This document shows, one piece after another, positions 41,971 to 52,834 of a DNA stretch of 64,000 nt. Positions within the stretch are counted from its first letter, which is position 1. The number at the start of each line of letters is the position of its first letter. Made by a program: the position numbers and the translations under genes. The DNA lies in contig CAMVNG010000002.1 of the NCBI GenBank assembly GCA_947168815.1, positions 62,001 to 126,000 on the forward strand. The letters run 5' to 3'. Below the pieces are notes generated by a model that did not search any database, had not been told where the DNA came from, and saw only the letters and a list, made by a program, of their open reading frames with translations. This DNA comes from an uncultured bacterium. Lineage in GTDB: Bacteria > Patescibacteriota > Gracilibacteria > Absconditabacterales > Absconditicoccaceae.

Positions 41971-42744
41971 ATGCTAATGTATCCATATTTAGAAATCTTT
42001 TGAACAAAACTGTATATGACGTGAATTGGTATAGTTTTGGCTTGTTTCGCTTTGTTAATTACGGTATATGTTCTTTCTAAAAAGTACCATCAAGAATTTG
42101 TAAGATTCTTCAATTGGCTTCCATGGTATCTTATCGTTGTATATTTTTGCGGACTTTATTTTTCGTTCTTTTTGAACTGATGAATAATTCCGACTTCATT
42201 GCAAGTTTTTAGTCCTTATTGATATCACTTTTCTCTTGTAGGAGTAGTGCTTTCATCTTTCGTTATGATTCTTATTTTCCTTTCTCAGTTTAAAAGGAAC
42301 GAATCAAAAAGAGTATGGATAGATATTCTTTTCTTTGGATTTATTAATGCAATAATAGTTCTATGAGTGTTCTTAGTTTTATGAGATAATTTTATAGGAA
42401 AAACAAATACTTGAGCAATTCATGTGACGGCGTTAACATCAGATAGTGCTCTTATTAAATATGGATGAGTATATCCGATTGGTCTCTTCCTGTCATTAGG
42501 TGCATTAGCTATAAATGTTATTATTACAATACGGAAATTAATAGTGAAAAGAAGTGGTTTAGGATTGCGGTGATTTATTCTATTGTTTATCCTTTTCATG
42601 GCAATACTTCCATTCTGGAATTATCCTGCTCATGGAGTCCTTTCTGTTTTCTGAAAGTTTAGTTTAGATGTTAATCACTATGTATTCATCTTTTTAATCC
42701 TTTTTTGTCTGCTTTCACGAAAGAAATTAAAGAAACCATATTAG
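41971..42744 (+). CDS. Lgt-like polytopic membrane protein (candidate prolipoprotein diacylglyceryl transferase)
   Basis: A 257-aa protein with about seven hydrophobic segments. The start MYPYLEIFGTKLYMTGIGIVL resembles the N-terminus of Lgt, and LGDNFIGKTNTGAIHV (about residues 134-149) sits where Lgt carries its conserved R-x-x-N-F-x-N-x-E block, but the Arg and Glu are not clearly kept. Lgt transfers diacylglycerol to the lipobox Cys before LspA cleavage; both LspA and a lipoprotein are encoded nearby, which supports the idea. It may instead be an inactive or unrelated paralogue. Two in-frame ATGs (41971, 41977) are possible starts. Confidence 0.5.
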
Positions 42745-42783
42745 TGGTATATTTATATCTTAGAATGTGTTTATCTTCATATA

Positions 42784-44328
42784 ATGAAATTCTTTTTTTC
42801 AAAGACAGATAGTTTATATAAGATTTTCAAAACATTAGAGAAAATCCCATCTCAAAAAGCTGTTCAGATGTTTATAGACCCTGAGCATCCTTTTTTTGAA
42901 AACCAACGATGGGGAAAACAAATGGTAGAAATAATTGAAAAAAGGAATCTCAATATAACTTTTTCAGCAGAAAAAGAATCTAATAGAAAATATTTTGAAA
43001 ACTTATGATTAAAAGTTCAATACGAGGAAGAAAAACCAATAATTAAATTCTTAAAAACATTGTCACTGTTCCTTTTTGATATTAAGAAATTTCATCTCCA
43101 TGCATATAACAGACAAAAATATCTTTTTTATATGGTATTCTTTTTTGAGGTTCTAGCATGATTATGAATTTTGCGATTCATAATATTACTCATTCTACCT
43201 AATGCAACAATTACATTAAAGGTTGCTCAACAGACAGAAGATATAATATATAATTTTCGCTATTATTCAGCACAAGACGCCGCAGCTCTCGGTTCTGTAA
43301 GGCAAATTAGTATTCCATATTATACATGAAGTATTGATTATAATTATCAATTATCAATTTCAACTGAGAATATTCAGCATATAATAAATCCTTCAGCATG
43401 AATGGTTAAGATTTATAATAGAACTTCAGATGATATTGAGTTATTGGCTAATACAAGATTTGTAACAGCTAATGGTTTAACTTTTATCGCAAAGAATCCA
43501 CTTAAAATTCCTGCATGATTGCCAGATAATCCATCTGAAATTAAAGCAAAGTTTTATGCCGCAGAAACGGATGAAGAGGGAATAATTATGTGAACGAGGG
43601 GAAATATTCCAAAGAATACGAGATTAACGATAAGAAATCTTGATAATAGTTATTATTTTGGTCAAATTTGGGCTGAAACAATAGAAGATTTTACATGATG
43701 AAGTTCGACAGCGCTCTGAACAATTTCAGATAATGATAGAATATTCCTTGATCAAAAAATTAGAAAATCTGTTTATGCTGATAAGCTTAATATTGTTAGT
43801 AAGGAGTTCCAAGTAAAGGATACATTGATCTTAACATTTGATCAATTAGTTAAAACAGTATTCAATAAGTTAACTGTTAATTGAAAAATATGAGAAAGAG
43901 CTACTTCCTTAAAAGGAGAGGCCGATGTAACATTTAGCTTTTTCTATCTTAAATGGCCTGATATTGTAGCTGCATTTACTCAATATGTAAAAGAAAGACA
44001 GTCTGATAGTATTGAACTAATAAGTATTAATCCAAATAGTTTAGTTTTCATTCATGATGCTAATCAGGATTTTGCATGAATTGAAGACGGCGATGTATTT
44101 ATGATACCAACAAGAGTAACAATATTCCAGGGGTATGATTTCAAAAGAGATGTAAAAGGAATCCTACCATCAATTAAGACAAATGTTTCATGAAAAACGG
44201 TTGAGGAGGCAAGAAAAATAATTCTTCAATATCCAGAAGTTTCAAGTGTAAAAATAAATTTGTGACTATTACAATCAGATGTATTACCTAATGTAAAATC
44301 AAGAATTAAGGTAAAAGTTGAATATTAA
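42784..44328 (+). CDS. Large membrane protein with cytosolic N-terminus and extracytoplasmic beta-rich domain (514 aa)
   Basis: Not recognised. About 110 soluble residues precede one membrane helix (about 125-145, MVFFFEVLAGLGILRFIILL), and about 360 residues follow outside. The external part is predicted beta-rich (for example SIDYNYQLSISTENIQHI). It repeats patterns such as PAGLPDNPSEIKAKFYAAET, and its end is VEEARKIILQYPEVSSVKIN, like a small ferredoxin-like strand-helix-strand unit found in phage baseplate and secretion-stalk proteins. It starts 39 bases after the Lgt-like gene, so an operon is likely. Stop overlaps the convergent methyltransferase gene by three bases. Confidence 0.65.
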
Positions 44329-45407
44329 TTAGGTTTCCTTCGATAAAAGTGACATTCTTCAGCTCAATTGTAAAGCTTCTTTGATGAAAAGAAGTCTTTT
44401 TTTATTGAGGTTCCTTCTATAGAACTAATCCATCCTCAAAAGATATTTCATGTGAAACTATTTTTTAACTTTGTATATAGTTGTTCAAGATGGGGACTAG
44501 TTATTCTTTTTCAATAAGGAGGATTTGAAATAATCCAAGATCTTTCATCTTGAGAAAGAGTTGTATTTAAGAAGTCTTTTTGCTCAAATTGAATAATATG
44601 GTCAACTCAAGCTTTTTTCGCATTTTCTTGTGATATTTCGATAGCTTCTTTTGATATATCAGAAGCATAAATTTTATAATCTCAGTTAAATTGTTTAGCT
44701 TGAGCATCTTCTTTAATAGCAAGAAATCATCAATGATCAAAGTTTTTAAAATGTTCGAACGCAAAATGTCTCCGAGTTCATGGAGCAATATTTTTGGCGA
44801 GTAGAGCAGCTTCTGTGACAATAGTTCATGATCAGCAAAAGAAATCATATAATGGAGCTTTGAATTTCCATCATGCGAGTAGAAGAAGCGCTGCAGCAAT
44901 ATTTTCTTTAAGAGGAGCCTCTCATCATTTTATTTTATATCCTCTTTGATAAAGGGCAGTTCAAGAACTGTTTAAATACAAATTGATATAATCGTGATTA
45001 TTAACTAATAAGAGGTCTTCGACATATTTTTCTTCTTTTCAGAAACGAGTGATACTTTCCAATATCGCTTTATGAGCAACAGATTGTATGGCTCTTGTTG
45101 AGTTAAGGATTGATGATTTATTACATTCAACCTTCAAAGAGAGATTATTGTTGCTTGAAAATTGAGCATAATCTGAACTTTTTACTATTTCAAATAGTTC
45201 ATCAAATGTTTTTGCTGAACCTTCTGCTATCTGTATATATACTTTATTTGCTATTCTAGATAGATAGTTGATTTTTAACATTCCTTTATAATCTGTTTCA
45301 ACAAATGTTCATGTTTGAAAAGTATTAATTGGGAAATATCACAATTTTTTTATTTCTTGGGATAGTAAACTTCATAATCCTAATGGACAAGTAACTAAGA
45401 GTTTCAT
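44325..45407 (-). CDS. THUMP-type class I RNA methyltransferase (RlmL/RlmK-N-like)
   Basis: A SAM-dependent N2-guanine methyltransferase family member, probably acting on 23S rRNA or tRNA. The 360-aa protein has a THUMP-like N-terminal half (about 45-155) and a Rossmann domain with DFFCGSGTIVTEAALLAKNI (about 191-210; Gly codons TGA) and the catalytic motif SNPPYG (about 302-307). The domain order fits RlmL/YpsC-type enzymes. I cannot separate 23S G2445 from tRNA targets. The gene is monocistronic and its 3' end contains a terminator for the opposite strand. Confidence 0.85.
44373..44403 (+). terminator. Plus-strand terminator inside the convergent methyltransferase gene
   Basis: CTTCTTT pairs with AAAGAAG, followed by T7; it lies about 45 bases after the stop of the 42784 gene. 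Confidence 0.55.
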
Positions 45408-45410
45408 AAG

Positions 45411-45447
45411 AAAAAAATGTATAAAGATATAATATCTTTATACATTT
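45411..45447 (-). terminator. Terminator after the VirB2-like operon
   Basis: A perfect palindrome AATGTATAAAGATAT / ATATCTTTATACATT is followed on the minus strand by T7. Confidence 0.85.
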
Positions 45448-45467
45448 CTCCTTTTTTACTGCAAGCT

Positions 45468-46406
45468 TTAGCTTACTCCTCAGAATTCTGAAAATATTTG
45501 ATAGAGTATAAAGAGGAAGAAAAAGAGAGCAATAACAGCTAAAATCATATTAATCATAAGAGTTTTCACCTTTTTGAAGTTATCTCATTTACCTCAGTCA
45601 ATAATGAGAAGATATCAACCATAAATAAGCATAATTACCATTAATGAACCACTAAGATACGCAAGAAATTTAATCACTTGGATGATAAAATCACCTGCTT
45701 GTTTTGCAAAAGAATCTTGAGATGCAATATAGTAAATAAAATCAACTACTTTCATTGCAACGAGTGCAAAAATAACATTTGCAAGACTCTTAGCAATTTT
45801 TTTACCGTCTCATCATTCACCAGTCTTTGGATTCATCATTTTAAATCATGCAACAACAATCATGATAATTGCTACAAAAAATGCAGCCCCCTTAAGAAAA
45901 CTAAGTACAAAGTAAAGAGGTCATTTAGCAGAAGTTAATTGATATTCAACTCAACTGGTCTGAGAAAGCGATATTACACTGAAAGGTCATCATGATCTAA
46001 ATATCCATACGGCTCAAAAGAAGAGGAGAGATCAGATAAGGATAAATAGAAGACTTGTTACAGCTTCTTTCAATTTCTCTGGTTTTCATAGACTTGTGAT
46101 AAGATGTGCAGCGGCAATAACTATACTTATAAAAACAAGTACCATACCAGCATATTTTCAAATATTCCATAATGCACCTCATCATCCTTCAGTAGGAAAA
46201 AATAATTTTTCAACATTTTGTTTTAAAGTATTCTTTGAACTAACACCATCTGGACTATAAAGACTATCACCATTATCAGAAGTTAATTCTTTAGCAAAAT
46301 CATCTTTGAAGTTTGGAGCTGATTTAGCAACTGTTAAGTTTCAAAGAAAAATAACTCCGAAGAGAAATGATAATACCATTATTCAAATTTTTCTTAAGTT
46401 ATTCAT
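45468..46406 (-). CDS. Polytopic membrane protein with two VirB2/TrbC-like hairpins
   Basis: The 312-aa product has a signal-like N-terminus (MNNLRKIGIMVLSFLFGV) and two copies of a helix-loop-helix unit: GMVLVFISIVIAAAHLITSL followed by basic loop and SLLFILIGSLLFFG (about 95-145), and MVIMLIYGGYLLIIDGG followed by a basic loop and MILAVIALFFFLF (about 255-302), plus a middle pair. Such a hairpin with a charged turn is the shape of VirB2/TrbC pilins, so this may be a pilin-derived membrane component; this is structural resemblance only. It follows the single-unit homologue at 46433 in the same operon. Confidence 0.6.
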
Positions 46407-46432
46407 GAAGAGATATAGAAAAGAGTAAAATA

Positions 46433-46912
46433 TTATCAAAAAAAGTAATTAAGTAACATGGAAACAATCTTAATAATTGCAACAAAGGAAGACATAATGA
46501 TGACTCATAAAACAATATTTTTAATTTTTTCTTTAACTTCGTTAATTTTACCTTGTCCGGTTACAAGCATAGCCCCATTCCATACAAGTAGTATTGTTGC
46601 ACCAACAAGCCCTATGAAGAGAGTCCATTGAAGATACGCAGAAATTCAATTTTCATCTTTAATAAGCCAATTAAGTGTATTAGCGATTTGATATTTTCTA
46701 GAGCCATTTGCTGCAAGTTTTGTACTATTATTAATCATGTCTAATTTAGTATCTTGAATATTTGTTGCACCTTCATTAGCTTTCCCAGCTATAGTATCAG
46801 CAATCTCTGTTGGTGTCCTTCACCAACCAACCCATCAGGTATTTGATGCAAAACATGGTAGGCTGAGCATTAGCATTCAAATAACCATTAGTAATTTAAT
46901 TTTTGTTTTCAT
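46433..46912 (-). CDS. VirB2/TrbC-like pilin candidate
   Basis: A 159-aa protein with a cleavable signal peptide (about residues 1-22, ending in CFA), a polar region of about 70 residues, and two membrane helices (about 98-118 and 133-153) separated by a short basic turn (GQGKINEVKEKIKN). This is the classic layout of type IV secretion pilins. No sequence motif proves the family, and no ATPase of the system is in the window. It sits between the 1,429-aa PKD protein (23 bases upstream) and the duplicated-hairpin protein (26 bases downstream), all minus-strand. Confidence 0.6.
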
Positions 46913-46935
46913 GGGATAATATATATATAAAAGAA

Positions 46936-49900
46936 TTACTCATCTTCATTTTCAGACTTTTCTCTAAGCTTTGCTTTAATCGCAAATGCTGATATTAAAC
47001 CAATAAATGCGAAAACAACAATTCACAAAATCCAAAGGATTACTTTAATGAAACCTGGCATACCTGAACTATTACTATTATTATCACCCTTTTCTAATTC
47101 AAGTGAAGTTAATGTTTCATTATCAATAATCTTTTTATCTGGATCTTTTTTAATGTATTCAGAACATACAGTACTGATAACATCCAAACTTTCTGCAATT
47201 TTACATAGATTTGGTCTTACTGTATTCTGATAATCATCTTCAGCAATTTGTTCATCTCAAATATTATCATTTTGAGCTGTACTATTTGATATAATATAAT
47301 TAATACTTTCTATGATTTTTAATCTTTCATCTGGAGTATCCTTTCAAGGCTCATTCTCTAATTCTTCCAATTGAGTAAATCACTTATTAATGGTTTCTTG
47401 TAATTTAAGTGGAAGTAATGATAAAATTTCTTCTTTAGCAACTTCATATGGTGTACCATTGATTCCAACATATGAAAGATATTCTGATAAATTATTTACG
47501 AAAGTATCTAATTTCTCTTTTTGAGTTTCAGAAAGTTTATCAAGTTTATTTTTATTCTCAAGTAAGAATTGATCTAGTTGTATTAAATCACCTCTTTGTG
47601 CATTTTTATCTCAGTTAGCTAAATCATTTCTAAGAGTAAGAATTAAACTTCTAAGTGTTTCAAAGGTGATACTTTCGGAAGTATCAATTGTTGTAATTAA
47701 ATCATTGGCGAGATTATATAAATCTTTCGTTGAAGCGTCTAAGTCTTTCTCAAAATCAGCGAAACTAACCATAAAATCTTTGTGTTTAAGTTTAGAGTCT
47801 GTAGCGGTTTTATAATATATTCTACCAATGGCTGATTCATAACTAGGAGTATAGGTTTGAACAGACATTCTATTACATGAAAAGTCTCTATTATTAGTTG
47901 GATCTCAATCATCTTTACTATCAAAACTAATGTCACTATCAACATAACATGTTTCAATTGATTCATCACTCTTAATATAGAAAAGTACTTCATTATTAAG
48001 TTGTCTACCAACAAAGATTTCTGGTAGATTTGAATCAAATTCAGCTTCTGGAAGACTAATTAAAAATATTCAGTTTGCTATTGGTTTAAGTAATGTCGTA
48101 TCATTAACGGTTACATCAATAGAACTTTCAGCTTCATTTCCATTTTCATCTTTTGCTTTAATAATTACTGTATAAGTTCACTTTTTAGGATAAGTAACTT
48201 TAAAAGTCTTTTCTAATGTAGTATTAAAATATCTTTGATTTCATAGTTCACATTGTTCTTTATCAAGACAAATTTCTCTTTCTATAATCTTTCCTAAACT
48301 AACATCTTTAAAGATAACACTTTTTCAAATAGCGGTATAAATTAAACTTGGTCTAACAGATGCTTTAACGACAATAGGTGCCCCTTCTCATATTCATCTA
48401 TAGTCTCTATAAATAACAGAGGCAGTTGGAACGTAAGGACTATTGGCAGGACTAGGTTTTGTATAAACATATTTAACACGATCATTTTTAGTTGTTAAAT
48501 CATATTCACCATCTCCATCAAAGTCGATTTGAATAGTTCTTTCTTTTTCGAAGTCTGATCTATCAGATATAATCTTACTTATAATATCAAATGTGATTTC
48601 CTCTCATACTTCAGCATTAATCTTATCGGTTTTTAATGTAACGATAGGAATGTCTGGCTGTTTTGTATCAGGAGGAAACATGATAATTGGACCATTTCAG
48701 AGAATGTCTTCACTAGATTTAGATCATTCATCGTTGTCAAACATTTTAACTCAGAACATAAATTCTCAAGCTTGTCTTGGAACAGAGAAGAATGTATAAG
48801 GAATTGTACCCGGAGTAATTTTTGTTTCTAAAAGCTTGTTAGGGTTTGATTTTGGATAATAATACCATTTGAAATATGAAATAGTTCAATCAGTATCCAT
48901 AGCTCCATCAGCAGTTACTTTAACAATAATAGGATCAACATCTTCAGCAAAAATATTATTGGTACTACTATTTTGCTGGAATCCAATACCTATTTCATTT
49001 CCATATTGAGGATAACTAAGTGTTAGATTAGAAAGTGTTGGAAGTGCATTGATTACTTTGAACCAAATTCTATGAGTGGTTGGTGTTCAAAGTGATGTAT
49101 CTTCAAGAGTGTAATCAATATACTGACAACCAACGGAGTTAAATTTATGAGTAAAATGAGTTGCTTGAATAAATTCATCATTCTTAACTTGGAAATAGTA
49201 TTTTAAGAGATTATTATTTCCCTGAGCATTTACTGATAATGAAGTATCAATAGTGAATGTTTCTTGTCTATTAATTCTATACGCAGGTTCTTTTTTTGAT
49301 CATGTACCATTTTCATCAGCGACAATACACTCATCGTTTTGTGCAATGGTATGATTATTGATATCAATAATTTCATATCCAACAATTGGCTTATCTTTTT
49401 CTCAGATAAATACATTAGTAGTAACTTCGTTAAAATCTTCTTTAGAATCAGTTACTCTTACCTTAACAGTATATACTCATATTTTTTCATATACTTTATT
49501 CATAGAATTAGTTTCGTTTGATCTGGCTGGTTCTCCATCTCCGAAATTCCATACATAACTAATTACAGGAGTATTTGTCTGAACTTTAAAATTAATTGAT
49601 TCTCCCCATATTGTAGCTTTAGGATTTGCGGTAATTTCTGGTCTTAAAACAGATTGAACTGTTACATATTTAGAAATTTCTGTACTTTGACCATAGCTAT
49701 CCATTACTTTTAGAGTAATTAGATGATCTCACTTTTCATTAAAGAGAGCAGTAATATTTCTATTATTATTTTCAGTTGATGTAATTTCTACAGCATTTGG
49801 ATTTGAAAAACTCCATTCATATGTTAATTTATCATTTCAGTTTCCTACATCGATGTCAGTTGATGGAGAGGCATCTAAAACGAATTCTGAAGGGTATAAC

Positions 49901-51225
49901 CACTTACTTGTTGCTGTTATATTAAATTGTGGAGTAGGTGGCGTAGAATCTACATATACATTAAATGTATCAGTATTTTTTAATCACATTTCATCTTCAA
50001 CTGTAAGTTTTACACTATAATTTCATGGTTTTTTGAATTGTTTGTTAATGTTTTTACCCTGTAAAGTATCAAGTCTTTCACCATCACTGTCATAAATTTC
50101 CCAAGTATAAAGTTTTAATCTTGATGTAAGTGAATAGGAAGCGTTTGCAGAATAGTTAAATGTTGTGGACGTATTTCATTTTTCAGGCGTTTGTTGTACA
50201 ATAGCAACAGGATCGGAAACAGCTAATGAATAGCTTTCACTAACTTTATTGTTTTCGTTGTCATTTACTGTTAAAGTTACGACATATTCTCATTGTCCAG
50301 GAAGTGAAATGTTAATAAAACCAGGTTCTCAGTCACCTTGTTTCGTCCATTTAAATCCATCTCTATTAGTGATTAACCATTCATGTGTTAGAATTTCTCT
50401 ACCTCAAAGTGGAGTAGTTGAACTTCAGTCTAATACGACTCCCTTTTGTGCTTCTTGTATTCCAATTTTTGATGGTTTAGTTCTTTGCATTTTTTTACCG
50501 TTTGCGTAGATACTAATAGTAGCGGATTTAGGACTTACAGTAACGGTAATATCTTTAGTTCCATCAAAAATTCAAAGATTTGAACTTCTAACAGTACAGT
50601 GAACTATATAAGTTCCTGCTTCATTAAATTGATGTTTTACAACAGGTCAAATACCAATAGTTTTATCAACTCCATCAATATCTCTATAGTACCAATAATA
50701 GTTACTTGAAGGAATGGTTTCATTTGATGGATCATAACTACCTCTAGCATCAAAGGTCACAACTAAAGGAGCGGATCATGCACTAGGATTTGCTATAGCA
50801 GAAACCTTTACAGTATATTGACTATCGATAGTAGATTTTATTGTAGATAGCGGTATTTTACATTGTTCATTATATCTTTGAAAATTATCACTTGTTGGGT
50901 TATTTGCCATTGCGGCAGTAGTCATTTTACATTGTTCGTAAGTTAAGCGGTATTCATAATTATTTTGTGGAAAATATTCAAAAATTCTGTTCATGATATC
51001 TAGCTGTTGAGAATATGTTGCGCTAGAACCATAACCTCAGTTTTTGACGTATGCATCAATATTTACAAAAATTCAAGCAAGTGTATTCCAATCATTTTGA
51101 ATTTTATAATTCGCATAATATGTTGATGGGATAGCAAATCCCTGATTTCCTAAAAGTAGTAATCATGATAAGAACATCAAGACACTAACTGAGAAAATTG
51201 ATTTTGTTTTTGTATTCCACTTCAT
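46936..51225 (-). CDS. Large PKD-domain surface protein with C-terminal membrane anchor
   Basis: The 1,429-aa product starts with a signal peptide (MKWNTKTKSIFSVSVLMFLS, with a following LLLLGNQGFA). Several PKD/Ig-like domains follow; visible signatures include YVWNFGDGEPARS (near residue 550) and related YYWYYRDIDGVD and YEWSFSNPNA blocks. A membrane helix lies near the C-terminus (about 1395-1415, VILWILGIVVFAFIGLISAF) with a charged cytosolic tail (KAKLREKSENEDE). Probably a stalk-like adhesin displayed outside. It is the first gene of the operon with the two VirB2-like proteins. The track breaks it into about ten pieces at TGA. Confidence 0.85.
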
Positions 51226-51449
51226 CCGCTACGATATTAGTATAAAAGACTTAAAATAAGTATATTCGTAATTGAAAAAATATGCAAATTTAAATATGGT
51301 TTTTTATGGTGCATACTTGACTTATTGAAATTAAATAATTATTGTATTTAATAGCGTTTTCTAAAAATTTCTTTCAAGGTGTTGAATTTTTCAAGGATTT
51401 TTGTATATTCACCACAACAAGAGCACTTTAACTTCTAACAAATACGGAG

Positions 51450-51902
51450 GTGTTAGAACAAATTACTACACAATTAACTGCTCAATCAGTTAATCTTCAA
51501 TCGAAAACATGAGTTTTCTTCTCAGCATTTGATGAAAAGGGGGGTCTCCTTGCGTCGAATGGTGTTATAAGAACAGACAGAACCCTCGAAAATATTATAC
51601 AAAGTTTCTATACATGAATTCTAAAAAAAATTGAGCTTGAAGTTAAAAGTATTATTTTCGATATTGTAGGAGAGATAAGGCTAGAAAGAGATATAAATGT
51701 TCTAAAACAGACACCTTTAGATCAATATGGAATCTTTATTGTAGAAGGGGAGTGACAAAACAGCTGAGTTTTGCTTCCAAATACTAAGGGAATTACAAAT
51801 ATTGCTCAAGCAGTTCAAGCAATAAAGAAAAAGTATAATTTACAAAAGCCACAAGTATCAATATATATTTTTAAAACAAGAAAGATTGAAATTAAATTTT
51901 AA
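51450..51902 (+). CDS. AMMECR1-like protein
   Basis: A 150-aa protein. GTG at 51450 is the only start codon between the upstream in-frame TAA and the conserved region, although its GGAGG box overlaps the start. The segment YGIFIVEGEGQNSGVLLPNT (about residues 94-113) followed by a helix with Lys-Lys resembles the AMMECR1 pattern G-x-L-L-P-Q, and VFFSAFDEKGGLLAS (about 23-37) resembles the earlier AMMECR1 strand. AMMECR1 domains are of unclear function and often accompany radical-SAM or dioxygenase genes; neither is adjacent. The call is tentative. Confidence 0.5.
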
Positions 51903-51904
51903 AA

Positions 51905-51932
51905 AAAAGTTACCGATTAAGGTAACTTTTTA
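51905..51932. terminator. Bidirectional terminator between convergent genes
   Basis: AAAGTTACC / GGTAACTTT stem with a six-base loop, A8 on the left and TTTTT on the right, usable from both strands. Confidence 0.85.
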
Positions 51933-51936
51933 AAAA

Positions 51937-52812
51937 TTATCTTTTGTAAACTTTAATTTTCCAGCTTCATTCCGGTAAGGCATTCTTTTTTATCCATGGA
52001 TTAAGGTATCTAATTTCTGCATAAGTGTATCCATTTCAAGCAGCCCAAACAGCAAGGTTATCAGTTTGTGGAACAGTAACTTCAACAGTGTCAGGATTTG
52101 AATATTGTCCACCCCATTTACTAGTATCAAAATAAGCACTAGGATTCTTATATACTTCTTTGATAGCCAAAATTCTGAAGATATATCTTGCAGTTTCATT
52201 ATTCAACCAAAGATCATAGTAAGAACTTTGATATTGACTGTTCATATCATTAGCGATACCATTTACTCATCTATTAAATGCTGCCATAGCTAGAGTCCAA
52301 TTTCAAAATTTATCATAAGCTTTTTTGAGATACTGAATTGCAGCATCTGTTTCTTTTTCAACATCATATCTTTCATCAATATATGAATCTACTCTCAATC
52401 CATAAGTTTTAGCAGTTTCAGGCATGAATTGCCAAATACCTGCAGCTCAAGCACTACTTACTGCAGTCTCTCTAAGAGAGGATTCAGCAATTGCTAAATA
52501 AAAAATATCTAGAGGTACTCAAGCAGCACTCAATTTTTTTTCAATCATTGGTCTGTATTTTCAAGCTCTCTTCCAATTCATTTGCACTTGAGCTTCATCT
52601 AGTCTTGTAACAGCAAGTTCTCTATCAAATCTCTCGATATTGTACTGATGTGTTTTATCGAAAGGTACTGCTTCTCAAGCTAGAGTTTGTGAATATAAAT
52701 CATTTCAGAATAAACTCCATGAAAATGCATACTGTACAAGTCAAAGTCACAATAGTGTTAAAACAACAAGAGAGGGAATAATAACACTTTTTCTTCTAAT
52801 TAAATTTTTCAT
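51937..52812 (-). CDS. Lytic transglycosylase (SLT domain) with LysM-like C-terminus
   Basis: Cleaves the glycan backbone of peptidoglycan. The 291-aa protein has an N-terminal signal/anchor (about 8-28), then an SLT domain with the catalytic Glu in AESSLRETAVSSAGAAGIWQ (about residues 117-136), FMPETAKTYGL (about 137-147) and AMAAFNRGVNGI (about 184-195). The C-terminal 45 residues (DNLAVWAAGNGYTYAEIRYL) look like a LysM repeat. This is the MltD-type order. The neighbouring SLH gene and PG-binding gene make a wall-associated cluster. Confidence 0.88.
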
Positions 52813-52834
52813 TGGATTCATTGATAAATAAAGA

